Shown here piece by piece: positions 36,911-49,600 of a DNA stretch of 64,000 nucleotides. This DNA comes from Spirodela intermedia (Eukaryota; Streptophyta; Magnoliopsida; Alismatales; Araceae). Below the pieces are notes generated by a model. It was not told the DNA's origin. It was given only the letters and a program-made list of their open reading frames with translations, and searched no databases. The position numbers and the translations under genes were made by a program. Position 1 is the first letter of the stretch; the number at the start of each line of letters is the position of its first letter. The DNA is taken from positions 1,203,501 to 1,267,500 of the forward strand of contig LR746271.1 in the NCBI GenBank assembly GCA_902729315.2, given 5' to 3'.

Positions 36911-38619
36911 TCAGATGCGGAGTGGGCCAGTCACTGGATCCCGTGTGGGGTTCCCCTCCCGGTGTTTCAATGAGAGGTTGGCAAAATGTGCGTCGAGATC
37001 TCTACTGCGGCTGCGACCGTGGGTTGCGATTGGCTGCTCTTGCAGGTGATGTTGATTCAGCTGCTGCTGTTGATGAAGTGCCCGGAGACGAGCGATCTCC
37101 CTCTCAAGCATCTCCTGCTGGACTGCAGGATAAGAGAGGCACATTCAAGATTCAATACCTTTTTAGGCAGGGGAGTTAGTCGAATAGAACAGATGGGGAG
37201 ACTCCAAGAAGACTCACGGTGCTTTATATACTTCTCCTGCGCCAAGCTGTCTAATCGCTGCTTCAGAGCCGTGTTCTCCAGGTTCAGGATGATATTCTGC
37301 TGGTCTAGGAACTCCAATTCTGCGGAGACTTCACAGCCTCCAGCCTGCAGTGTGACAAACATGTTGGCGAGTTTTACGTTTTTGGCAAGGATGGGAGAGC
37401 GATGCAAGGAAAACGATCATCTGTCCCTCGAACTCCACCTATGGTACTTGCCTGTAACGCTTGGCAGTTCCTCTCCAATTCAGCTATGTACTGGAGTTTC
37501 CGAACACGGGACCGCTGGGCGAATTTCCTGCCATGGTAATGTTTGAGTTCACTGATTTGTTGGAAACTGGAGACTGCTCTAAAGATCTTGGACATAGCAA
37601 AAATGACCACAAGGAACAAGGTTCGGATCTTAAAATTCTAGGAAATTTATGCAAAAATTAACACCAACCCACTTCCTGATCCAAGAAAATTCTTCGAGGA
37701 GCTGGCAAACATTTGGGTTGTAATCATCTTTTGGGGGATTACCCCATTAAGAACCCAGTCAAAAGATGAATCAAACAATTGTAACCAATATTCGTATGGA
37801 TAGATAAATAGAACTATTCCTGACAGATGCAAATAGTAATGCTTCTGAAAAATCAACAAATTTAGATGATTGAAGAGATGCAGCTCTCAGAATGGAAGAC
37901 GACCAGCTGAAAACTTACTGCTTGACACGTTTTGGGTCTGCCTCGGTCTGAGAATGGTCAGAAGATGGATCTTCCTTTTTCTCTGACAAACCTTTTGGAT
38001 CCTGCGTTGCAGATTCTTCCTCTTCGTTCTTTTTTGTGAGGGTACACATCAAGGAATCAGCTTCCCTGATAGCATCGTATGATGTTGGACCTTGTTGGAT
38101 CACAACCATATCCTTCGTTGGTGGAAGGCTACTAGGAAGGGCCATACTATTCAGAACGGGTTCCCTTCCTCTGTTTTGTGGTCTTCCAAGGCTGTTCATT
38201 CCCGCACAGTAGGAAGGATACTGCATTGTTTTACCATGACTAAGCTCCTGTAGTCTTCCAAAACTCCTGTCTCTGAGTTCCTCGCGAGCCACATCCTCAA
38301 TCTTCGAACTGATGGAGGATGCGTCCAAGTATGCAAAGGAGTCGCTTGAAGAACGGCGATGAGATCCCTTCTTCACAGGCGTCTCGGGCTCATTAAGGAG
38401 ATCATCGAGCCAAGAAGGTTGCTCCTCAAAAATAAAGCTCTCAGATGAAGTACGCTGGTGGCGGTTGTGTCCTTCTCTCGGTTTGTGGGAGCCTTTAGGT
38501 CCGACATGATCCGCATAAGCTGGAGAAATGCTCGGAAAAGGACTTCTGGGAGGAAGAAATGACGGTTTTCCGGGACACAATGGGTTTCTATAATTGGCCA
38601 CTCCTTTTGTATTTGCCAT
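36911..38619 (-). CDS. bZIP transcription factor-like protein (At1g58110 type, non-canonical basic region)
   Basis: This is a nuclear basic leucine-zipper protein. Four exons, in coding order: 37919-38619, 37452-37527, 37218-37344 and 36911-37122; phases agree, 371 residues against about 374 in At1g58110. The N-terminus [13 protein letters not shown] and [16 protein letters not shown] matches that subfamily. Middle motifs are [13 protein letters not shown] and [12 protein letters not shown]. The basic region reads [17 protein letters not shown], followed by [15 protein letters not shown] and [13 protein letters not shown]. After that come [17 protein letters not shown] and [18 protein letters not shown]. 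The usual Asn of the bZIP N-x7-R signature is replaced, which is how I remember the At1g58110 group. The second intron appears to use a GC donor (CAG|GCAAGT). A non-coding 5' exon upstream is likely. Confidence 0.93.
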
Positions 38620-38645
38620 GGCAACCAGAGAACAGCAAGCCTGCG

Positions 38646-39582
38646 CTGTACAAAGTATTTTTGGATAATAAATATATTGATGAAGAAGATGAGTGTGCTC
38701 GGGCACATCTTGAATGAATTATCCAAGAGTCACGAACGTGTATGCGTAAAGATTACTTCAAGTAGTATGACGGTGATCTTGTGGAAGAAGAACATAAATG
38801 AATAAGTTAATGAAATGGGTTTAAATAATTACTATTAACGGGAGGGAACAAAGAGAAAGTGAGGTGAAAAGCAGCAAGGTTGATAATACTTCAAGATTTA
38901 GCATGATTCTTTCTTCATTTAAGTTCTTATTAATCGATGACACTCTGGATCTCCGATCCCAATTCCTATGGTTGCGGGTTCATGCGGCAGAGGAGAATCT
39001 AAGAAAATGCAGCAGGATAAATGCTTTCATGAAAGACAGAAGTAGATCGATCAAGGCTGAAGAAAAAGCCGGGCGGGGAAATCATTTAATCCCTTTGGAG
39101 GTTCATCCTTTCCTATCATATTCTGTCAAATTAATGCAATGTCGATGATGGGTAATTCCTGGTCAATTAGAATTACAAATCGTCGATAGGAAAATGCATT
39201 ACACAAACTCCAACGCCGAGTAAATCGACGATCTAATGGTCGGAGAAAGTCAAATGGAAAAAATTGACGGAAGGATTCCAAAATCCGGAATGCCGATCAA
39301 AATAATCGTAGACGAGGGGAGAAAAAAAAACACGAAAGAAGGCACGGGACTCGCGCCTGACAAAACTACCGCGAAAAAGGGCCAGGAGGAGAGAAGAAAA
39401 TCCTTATTCTCCACCAATCCTCCACAATAATCCGCCAGTCTAGCAGTAACTAGAGGTTGAATTTTTTTTTTCTGTGGGATGGGGCCGGACAACAGAGTGG
39501 ATGCGAAGAAGAAAGCACGACGAAAACAAGTACCGGTGGGATTTCAACAAACAGAGAAGGGGAGGTGGGGGAATGCGCTCAC
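38646..39582 (-). other. Probable 5' UTR intron of the bZIP gene
   Basis: On the minus strand a donor (CTG|GTGAGC) at 39582 follows a GC-rich, leader-like stretch (about 39583-39950). A good acceptor (TTGTACAG) ends at 38646, 26 bp before the ATG. This fits an untranslated first exon plus a 937-bp intron. No transcript evidence is available. Confidence 0.45.
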
Positions 39583-40279
39583 CAGATCGAGCCTTCGAAT
39601 TTCCAGAAGATCTCCTCTGATCACGGGACGGTAACCTGGACGGGATCTGCGGCTCTCAGAGGCCCGGAGATGATACCAACACGGAGAAGAAGAAGAGGAG
39701 GGAGATCTCGGGCCTACACAAGAAGGACGATGGCCTCCGAGGAAAACCTGCCCATCAAAAAACCTCGGATCGGCGATCGACCGCTGGGCTTCGGCGAAGA
39801 ACGTGGAGAATTATCGGGGAGCTCGCCGGAGGGGCGCCTCTCGAAGCTGTGGAAAATGATTCCCCGGTTATATTCCGACGAGGAGGGGCCGCTACTACCA
39901 CGCCCGCATCCTCTTCCTCGTCTCCTCAGTGTCTCCGCCGCTCGCTGCCGGTTCGTCTCTAACGGAACGGGACGTCGAACGGCCAGGGTGTGGGTAGGGA
40001 ACGGGAAAGGGGTGGAAATAGCAGTGCCCAGCTTTGGACAACTCCCGGCACTTACCAGGTCAAAGGAGTTAATGAAGGACCCGGGATACGATCATTCGCG
40101 GTGACCTCACCTCTCGTACTACAAGTCCCTTACGGGGATGTACATCGGGTCCTACTCAGAAAGACGAGCCTAGTTTTCGCGGATGGCTCATTTTTGTCAT
40201 CACCCTCGGTATCTCCGCCATTCAATAAAAAGCCTACCACGAAATGTAATTACCGAGAGGCAAAATATTCTTAAATTCA

Positions 40280-41005
40280 TTAATAAATTATTAATATTGT
40301 CTTAATCGAAGAGAAATTATTATTTAGATAGTTCATTTTTAAAAATAATATTTAAATTAAGAAAAAAAAAGAAAAACGTCAACGATCTTCAATGATCGGG
40401 GTATGGCCAGCTGATTTTATTGGGTGGTCCGGCACAAGAACCAGAGACCTCATCTAAAGGGTCTTCTATCCACCTGGATTGACCAGAACAGATTTCTAGT
40501 TCCCATTTTCCTCAAAATTTTCAGGCAAATATTAGTAAATTTTTAATCCAAGAGAAATTATTAAGATCATTGATTTTAGGAATAATATTTTTAATTAAAA
40601 AAAATATTAGAAAAAAATCAACGATCTTTAATGATCCGGGTATGACCAGCTGATTTTATCAGGGTCCGGCACAAGACCAGAGATCTCATCCAAAGTCAAC
40701 GTCTGGCAGAAACTGAAGGGTCTTCTATCCACCTGGATTGACCAGGAGCAGATTTCTAGTTCCATTTCTTTCTCAAAAATTTTAAGACAAATTTCAATAA
40801 ATTTTAGAAAGAATATTTTTAATTAAGAAAGAAATATTAGAAAAAAATCAACGATCTTCAATGATCCGGGTATGGGCAGCCGATTTTATCAGGGTCCGGC
40901 ACAAGACCAGAGATCTCATTAAAGTCAATGTCTGGCAGAAACTGAAGGGTCTTCTATCCACCTGGGTTGACCAGAACACGTTTCTAGTTCCATTTTTTTT
41001 CAAAT
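40280..41005. repeat. Three-copy tandem repeat, unit about 220-260 bp
   Basis: The unit contains tcaacgatcttcaatgatc, then gattttatcagggtccggca, then gggtcttctatccacctgg and ttctagttcc, followed by an AT-rich spacer. Copies lie at about 40280-40525, 40526-40788 and 40789-41005. Copies 2 and 3 are most alike; copy 1 lacks about 25 bp in the middle (gtcaacgtctggcagaaact). Confidence 0.9.
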
Positions 41006-41423
41006 CCAGAAAAAAAAAGAGACAAGCAAGACATCATGCCAGGCTTAGGACGGATCAAATCCTAAACACGCCAGAACCCAATTGGGTCATAAAAAATAGC
41101 CACTGATTAATGAAAAAAAACTATAAACTTTGAAAATAAAACACCAAAAAATTAGGTAAAATACGAGTTTTTTTTTTCCTCATCCTTTTTCATGAGAAGG
41201 ATCTCCTGTTCACAATGCTCACCTTGAAAAATCAATGAGATCAAAGAACATGCCCCTGACAGAGAAACTAGAATAGTAGAGACTGGGAAGATGATCTCAT
41301 GAACACCTTTGGATCATCAGCACTCCAGAACAGATGTCCTCTCTTGCTCTTCCCCTATTACGGCCTAGAATCTGCCTGCAGCTGGCATGACCACTTGATC
41401 CCACTCGGTTGCCCTTTCTGGAA

Positions 41424-44400
41424 TCATGAAGTTTTATACGCTGCACCAGCCAGTAATAGAGGGATGGTGAAGCAATATGTGAAGGAATGAACCAGTGGGT
41501 TCATGTCGTATGCCTTCACTAAGGATCTGCAACTCTGTAAAAGAAAAATAGAATGGAAATTATTATGGCATGAGCAAAGTCTTTGGGAATCAATTTTGAC
41601 TGGCGAAGAAATGCAAACTGCTACCAGAAAGAGAAAAACTATAACATAAATGATAAATGATAAATGATAAATAACGTCACACTAAAAGGACAAATGAACC
41701 CTAAAGGTGAAAAATATCTGGGCATTTTCGCATTTGGAATCAGTTTTGAATTGGATGATCTGACGTTTCGCAGGTTCAGTGTCAATTGATTTTGAGAAGA
41801 ATGGTTTGATTCTTTCATATGTTTTCAGAGCCTACAGTTTTGTTTCAGCACAGTGGGTGCCATTTCTGGCCTGATGTTGACAGCCAAGGCCAACAGATTT
41901 TGGAGTTGTACGGTCCAATTCAAAGGAAGAAGAGTAGGAACACAAGGGTTACCTTCCAATGTCTCCACAGGATTGCCAGACAGAGTAACAAGAGAAATTT
42001 CCTGATTATTCGTCTTTCCCAGATATTTCTTCTTCTGTTGGTGCTGGTGCCGTCTCCGTGTTCCCCTGTCTCATCATAATCATCTAACTTTTTGCCTGAT
42101 AAAGACAAGCAGTAGACATGATATGCTGACTTCTCTGCTGCTAATGTAGCCATAAGTAGGATTGACGGCAGGATGACAAAGCAGAGATGCGGCAATACAA
42201 TAACCATCACATCGGGTGATCCTATATATGCTTTCTTGATGCTTTCCTTGGAGATTCTGATATCCCAGCCTCTGTGAGTCATGTACCCGAGGTGGCCAGG
42301 AGCAGTAAAGATGTGCCCGGAGAACCAAGGGAAGAAGGTCAGATGAAGCAAGTAAAGCAATGTAGCAGACCAAATAATTTTCTTTCTACAAAGTTCTACA
42401 AGGACCCATATCAATCCATCTAAGAGAAAGAGTTTAACTTTTCTCTCACTGAAGCTACAGACAATGTGGTTATATGAGTACCGATTCTTAAAACAAATGA
42501 GAAATGCTTGAGGGATGAGCAGCAGGCCGAAGAGAATGAGAAGAGTGAAAGGGAGAATCAGTTGGTAGATTGACCCCCATTGACAACCCATAAATATAAA
42601 CTCCTTCCATTTCCAATCAACTTTTGCAGTGAGGCCATTAATAGAAAATGGCCTCAACTCACTAAAACTGGAAATCCCAGTCACATCAACAGCCTCTACC
42701 TGGATCCAATACCGGACTGGAGAGGGGTCAGTAAAGGCTTTCCAATTCCACTGTGCAGTGTACAGATCTCCCCTAGTCTCATTGTAATATTCCTTCTTCA
42801 TCTCTGAGTCTAGTACCAGGTAGAGCTTCCCAGGGTTGGAGTCATATATTTTCAAAGAAACTGATCGGATCCTGGTGGCAGAGAAGACCAAAGCTCTGAT
42901 CATTTCATAGGATGATGAGGTTCCGAGAGAGTGACAGATGTAATCACGGTAAGATGAACTTCTCTGCATGAACCTGGAGTCCACTGGAAACGTCGGCAAG
43001 ATAATTGTCTTTGTAGATTCTGGGGTGAGGTCAACATCCAGATATGACACGTGGCCAGCATCAATTGCTAAAATGCGCATTTTTCTTCTCCTCCTCCAGT
43101 CACCCATCTCCCACTCCCAAAATTCTTCAGCAGGTTTATAAACCATGGAGCAATTTTGCCCATCAGCATTGCTTACTAGAGAGTCTCTGAAGATATTTAA
43201 CTGATAATAGTTCCCTAGAAAATGACGATCAGAGTAATGGTGGCGCTTTAAGTTCTCACCAAACCTTGCATGGAGATGGCCGCATAGATATGCCGCTAAA
43301 GAATGCTTCAGAAAAACTTCTTTCAGACTCCTCCCAGAATCTGAAACCGAGGAAAAAGACAGAGGAAAGTGACCAAAGGCGATCTTCGTGACAGGTGATT
43401 CCGTAAAATCTGAGTCCCACTGTGAGAGCTCTGAGTCTACAGCTTTAAGGAGTTGGTCCGTGGGATGCCCAAATAGATTTGTTGGGCCACGAAGGCCGAC
43501 TTCCATTGTGCTGTCAAAGCCAACAAACAGGTGTTTCCTTCCATTTTTCTGCATGCACAAGCTCAAATGATTAATGTATACAAAATTGAAGAAAATGAGA
43601 CGAGAGGAGAGACAGGAGGAGCCTATTATCTGACTACGATTGAGATCCAAACTCAAGCTGTATGATGACATATAGATGTTCATTCTGCTCAAACTTAATT
43701 ACTAAAAATAAATCAAGTTTAATGGAGGAATAATTGAGGGCACATCTCCTCAGTGCTATTCTATATGAAGAAGGCATGAAGATTTAAGCCATAAAAATTG
43801 AGGTCAGCGGTCATGAAGAGATGCCTTACATGTAAAGAGACACTATGAACATTTCCTCTACGTCCGAGTCTGGCATTGACACTGTATTTCTGATAGAAAT
43901 CGTATTCACCCCCGAATTCTGGCACACCAAAGTTATCATGATTCCCTCTGAGATCATAGAAGATTTTCTCGTCAAGTCCACTCCTTTCTATGACATCAAT
44001 CATTACTTTTTGGTACTCTAGCCATTCTACCTCGTTTTGCTTCATTGTGAGTAGGTCTTTGCTTTTCCCATCTAGTAGAAAAAGAAAGAAAGAATATAGA
44101 ACGTTTCTGTTAGGAGTTTTTAATCTAGAGTCCACAGACAAAAAATGTAATATTGAAATTATCAAAAAAAAGGCTAGGATTTTCTAGAACAATGCGCAGT
44201 TAGAAGCTGCAGTGAAAGAAAAATATGAGGATATTGTAAAATCCCATTAAGAAGCTAAGAAAAGCTAAAGATTTCTACTTTCCAAGCCCAAAAAGCCAAG
44301 GGCCTCTGGTACAAGTGATGGTGCATCGTGTTGGAATGTCATCTTTACATCTCTATTGATGCCGAAGTTCTCTAGAACAAGTATCATCTCCCCAGCTGGT

Positions 44401-45379
44401 CATCAAGATATCACATTCAATGTCGATTAAAAGTGTGATTGAATTATTTTTTATGTTCATCATGCAATAAAATGTATTTCTATCCACATCAGAAAAAGAA
44501 AAACGGTCGACTCTGGATTTTCAGATTTCACAACGCTTTCACTTGATTCCATTCCTCCATAGTTCAAATACCTTTTTCGATATTCTCTCCCTCAACTATT
44601 AACAGACGGAATATCCCAGATCTATATATATTAACATATACACACACACACCACTTAAATAGCTGTACTTCCCATGGAGGACGTCTTGCGTTCTGTCTCC
44701 AACCGTATGATCCTAACAACTGCATAGGCATGCGCCACAAATGAACCAATCCCTTGTGCACAGATTTCCATTTAGCTGATTGCGATCCGCGGCAACATTT
44801 CCTCATTTATCATGAAAATACGTAGTTCAATTGAGGGTTTTCATTAGAAAGGAGAAGACGACTCACATATTTCTCTGATCATAAGCCCTATCCCTGAAGC
44901 ATGCAAAAGGAGCACTCCATACATTGGCCCAGCTACCGCGAACTCCTTAATGTCCAACCAATTCTTTGATATTCACATTCATCAAAACGTCTAGGGTGTG
45001 GACCAACATTGATGCCTATTTGATAAGGCAACCTTAATCGAAATCTGATATGATGAGCATCACGAGGAAGATATATAACATGAAAACAGCAGAACGACAA
45101 TCCAGAAATACCTGTGAGGTCGCCAGTTATCAGGACGAGGGAAGGCTTGATCGTAGCGAGAGCAGGGCCGACCAGTTGGCTGAAGTCAACGGCCCTCGCC
45201 GGGTGGAAGACGCTGAAGTGGAGATCGGAGAGCTGCACCACCCAAACGACCGAACCCGGTCCTCCCTCCACGTCAATGAAGCTCCTACTCGTCTCATACC
45301 CAGACTGGGCATCGGACGCTGCGGCGGACGATCTGAGGAGGAAGAAGATGCCGAGGATAGCCCATCCACCTCCTCGCAT
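41424..45379 (-). CDS. Membrane metallophosphoesterase (At3g03305 / TMEM62-like)
   Basis: This is a calcineurin-like phosphoesterase with a C-terminal multi-pass membrane part; its substrate is unknown. Four exons, in coding order: 45112-45379, 43830-44071, 41953-43548 and 41424-41534. All are in phase, giving 738 residues (At3g03305 about 742). A signal peptide covers residues 1-21. Metal-binding motifs are LSDLHF (Asp52, His54), GDLTD (86-90), RGNHD (131-135), FGHFPL and CGHLHARFG. A beta-rich middle domain follows, then several hydrophobic helices from about residue 450 (QLILPFTLLILFGLLLIP, IWSATLLYLLHL and VMVIVLPHLCFVILPSILL). The last exon ends LLAGAAYKTS. An in-frame ATG at 45601 would add 74 residues. 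I prefer 45379 because it places the signal peptide at the N-terminus. Confidence 0.94.
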
Positions 45380-45771
45380 GGTTGTTGGTTCTTCAGACGA
45401 ACAGGAGGACAAATTTGACCTAAAAATCCATCGCAGGAAGAAATTGGGGAAGGACACGCCACGCGGATCAAGGAAATCTGACCCGGGACTCCCACTCTCC
45501 GGCCTTCGGAGACGATCGCAACCCGGTTCTTGCCTGGGAGTGAGAGTCCCGGGTGAAGGAACGCGTCCGAAGGCGTCACCTTTGACGGGACGTGATTCCA
45601 TCTAATTTTAGAATATGTTTCGTGGGGCTAATGGGCCGGAGGTTGAGTAGAGCCTATCGCACTGTGGAAGGGACTCCAAGGTGTCCACGTGGCAGATGAC
45701 TAGGCTTCAACGTCAAACCACTCCTAAGCTGTTCTTTCTTTATCCCATGCAAGATGAAACAAAAAATAATA

Positions 45772-45805
<34 letters not shown>

Positions 45806-46666
45806 CTAAATGATATCTATAAAAAGCCGTGATATTTTTCCCAAGCTCCAGTTAAAAATTTCAAATAGATCTATAAAAGGCAATGATCTCGTTTTTTAGA
45901 AAAATAGCCGATTCTAATATATTACCCTCGGCTTCAACCGTGACATGAATTTTAAAAATATATTATATTATACAAAAATCATCTCATGCTCCAATTAGAC
46001 TCAAGTCCAACTTGTTCCTTCGAGTGGAGAGGTGTCGCAGTTGACCAAGGCCAAATTAAGTCTAGAAAAAAAACATTTTTGGAGCTAATATCTAACAAAA
46101 AAAAACGGCCCACCTCATTAAGTCAACGCCCTCTAAAAAAGAGATCAATTATTATCTTCCTCTCTTGCCTTTTAAAGATAAATAAATGTTCCTTTGGAAC
46201 GTAAATCATAGCAAAGAACCCAAAATTGAGGAAAAAAATGAAATATTTGACATAAAATAAATCACATTCATATAATAATTTATGCACGAAAATTTAATAC
46301 CACCGCAAATTATTACAATCACTCGAGAGGCGATCATTGCCCGAATGACTTGAAAAGTCTCGCATAGCGCTCCTGCAATGGTGACCGATTATGGGGAAAG
46401 AAAAATGTGAGAGGCTCTCCCCCAAAAAAAAAGGAGAAAAAGAAATATTATTAAATTCAATTAAATTCAAATATTTCAGTTGATCCACGTCCAAGTTCTA
46501 GAGAGGAGATGAAAAAGCAACAATTAAATAAATCCAAACATTTATTCAATTAATTATCATCCAATTTCTTCCATTCCATCGCTATTTGCCGTCATCATGG
46601 GGGTGGGTGGGGTAGTTATAGGGAGAAGGAGGGAGTATACCAGTGGCAGTATGTTCTTCTTTAAGC
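45380..46666. other. Intergenic between metallophosphoesterase start and TCF25 stop
   Basis: It includes the phosphoesterase leader and promoter and an AT dinucleotide tract at about 45774-45801. AT-rich sequence runs to 46560 and probably holds the TCF25 3' UTR. No gene recognised. Confidence 0.6.
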
Positions 46667-49600
46667 TCACTGGTCCTCACCTTGTTGTTGTTGTTGTTGG
46701 TGTTCTTGTTGTTGGTCGGTTCCATAGTCGGCCCAGGGGAGCAGCGAATCCAGGAAGACAAGCAATGGATTCCTTCCGGCCACATCGCGAGGAGCCCGGG
46801 CTCCCCCTGGATCACCATCCCTGTTCTCACCTGGTACCTCTGGAACCATCTGAGGGTCCAACATAAAATGCCGTATTTCTTCGGGAGGGAGAGTGGGCGC
46901 GGTGTCGGAGAAGTCAGAAACCAGCAGGTGCGAATATCTGACAAATAAAGCAAAGTATCAAGAGAATTAGAGCCATTGGGTCTGAAAAATATTGTGGGGA
47001 TAAGAGCCACAGTTGCAGGTACTCACTCGTTCTTCTCAGATGGGAAGGCTTCTTTTCTCACACAGGCCCAGTCCTTGGCTTCGCCCCCGTCCCTCTTGAG
47101 GGACTCGACCACCTGCAGAGCTGCCTCCTTAAGCAGGCCCTGGAGCTCCGGAAGCCTCCACATGATGTAACTCCTCTCGACATATATACTGATGAGATGC
47201 TCCAGAGAAGGAGTCCCCGCTTGGGCCGACTTGAAGAAGGAGCTATTGAGGATCTGGGTCCAAGCCTGGTCCTTGAGAGGCACTTTGGCCACCAGCTTCT
47301 TCAGAACCAGAGGGTGGAGCATCAGCGCCTGCATCATTAGATCACTCGCTGGGGCCTTCTCCGACTCCCCTGTGGGCTCCCTGCTTGAAGCCGACTCCAA
47401 GTAGAAGCGGCAGATGGCGAGGGCGAAGGAGAAGTTGGGGAACAGCCAGATGGAGCTGTCGCTCTTGTACCTCTCGGAAAACTGCTCCAGCCATTCGAAT
47501 TCTTGGGCCCGAAGAGCAAAGTAGTCGATGCAGAAGAGGGCTCCCATGGGGTCGTCAGAATCCAGAGATAAGAGAAGCTTGCAGACCTCCAGAGCCGACC
47601 GATGGCAGCCGCGCCTGCCCATACTGCTCATGTGCTGGAAGAGAGCTTGGAACAACGGCCTGTTCGTCTCGTGGGAGTACTTTACTTGGCAATTTCCCTG
47701 CAAGGGGTTGAACAGAGGGTGCCACGCGCATTCTAATGCGAACAGGCACTTGCCGATGGCGTCGGCAGCGGACTGGTGCTCCCCGGAAAACTTGAACACC
47801 TCTGCAAAGATCAGGAGGGCCTCGACGTGGTAGGGGTAGCGTGCTAGTATGCTTGCAATGGCGTTAAGATCGTGTGTGGATCTTGCCATCTCGAGCACCT
47901 CTTGAGCGTGCATATAGGAAGGCGTATGCACGTATCTGTTGATCAAATTAAATACGGGGTTATGCCAAAGAAGCTATATTCATGTAGAACGGGTAATAAG
48001 ACACATGCAGATGAAAATTTGAAGCATGTGTGACACCAAGGGGCATTGATAGAATCACGGCATCATACGGAAATCACCAATTGGCCATGGGGGGAATAGA
48101 CTTGAGCAGGAACATAAAATCATCAAAGTAAACCGTGTCTCAGCAGCGGACGAGGCCCTTGATAATAGGTTCCTCTTTACCACCTTGAGGGGTCATTGGA
48201 TTTTGATTTAGCAGCTCGGTAGGAGATAATATAGTTCAAATATATCAGACAGGAAAATCGCGCTGCTCCATTGTTTCTTTGGCTAATCTGAAGCCTACTA
48301 TTGGAGAATAGGAAATGCTTTGGGGGTACTACGAGGCATGTGTATATGTGCATATACACATATGCTTTGGGGGCATATGTGTATATGCTTTGGCCGAGTA
48401 TGTTTTCAAGTACTGCCGAGTCAGGCTCTGAATCCAGCCTTGCAATCGTATTCTCAGTAGCTTGGGCGATATTTTGAATGAGGTAGGGGGGCTGCTCTGT
48501 GGGATTTATTGGCTTCTTCTGCTGTGTCTTACGTACTCAACTACAACTCTTCTGTTCCTTGCTGACCTCCCGTCCATCTTTAAGACTTCCTTTTCTTCTG
48601 CATACAACGTCCGGTACCAGGAGTAGCTTGGTTCTATATGCCATCCAATCTATATATGAGGTGATATATTCTCCCTGAAAATAAGGATGTGGGGGAGATA
48701 TGCAATTGTGGCCTACGGGCTTTTAATTTCATTAAAAAAGAAAAGAAAATGAAGGACTTGGAGCCTGATAGAAAAAAGAACGTGCGAAAATATAGGATGG
48801 AGTAATTGTGCATATATCTTGATTAATATTTTCACCACAGGAAGAGATAACTGCTAGATGAGTGTGACAACGCAAGCAAAGTTGGTTAAGTATCATAGTC
48901 AAGCATTCTCAGTAGTTTTCATCTTTTTCTGTTATTATTATCGTGAATTATATGAGTCTTATCTGCTCATATGCATCCTGGTTATTGTTATCAGAACCGA
49001 AATGAGCACTATAAATAAGTTGGGATACCAAAAAATATTCCATAATTGGTCTACACTACTTTCATCTAAAAATTAACCTCCTTGTTTAAATTGTCCCCAT
49101 GACTGTCTCTTGGCCTTTTCCGTATAAAAACAAGCTAAGGCATTGATAGAGAGCTGCTTTAGTTTAGTGTAGAGAAAGAGCAATGGATCATCACTATCCA
49201 TTGCTGAAGTCTCAACCATGTTGAATGAGAACTCCTGATTAAATCAACTAATACTGAATCAGAAATGATTTTTCACGAAATAAATAAAATAGCTTCTTTT
49301 ATAATTAATGGAAAAGAGAAAGTCGTAATCAATGAATTAGCATGCAAATTAGCTGCAAAAAGAGACCGAATCAAATGTTATAAGTGGAAACTATCAGTAG
49401 AACTACGTAGACATTCAAAATTGCGATGGCATCCTTAAATTGGGCAGCTGAATAAACTAAAAATGCACTAAAAATTCAATAAATCGAAAGTATCCCAGCA
49501 CACCAATTTCACAGCAGGAAATAAAAACCGAGTCACAGTGAATAAGAGGGAAATATTCCTTACCTAAAATATTGTATCCCATTTTTACTTTCTAGAATTT

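Larger units (their letters stand above)
38620..41423. other. Region between the bZIP start and the metallophosphoesterase stop
   Basis: This 2.8-kb stretch holds the inferred bZIP leader and promoter (to about 40200), a three-copy tandem repeat (40280-41005) and the metallophosphoesterase 3' side. The frame at 39457-40104 has no family match and overlaps the leader-like sequence on the opposite strand. Confidence 0.55.

Noticed and set aside
37528-37918. A missed bZIP microexon encoding the canonical ILANR motif
   Set aside because: I read intron 1 in all phases and found no acceptor-ILANR-donor combination. Direct splicing gives a phase-correct join that matches the At1g58110 type.
39457-40104. 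215-residue plus-strand frame
   Set aside because: Composition and position fit the antisense of an inferred bZIP 5' leader. No domain or homologue is recalled.
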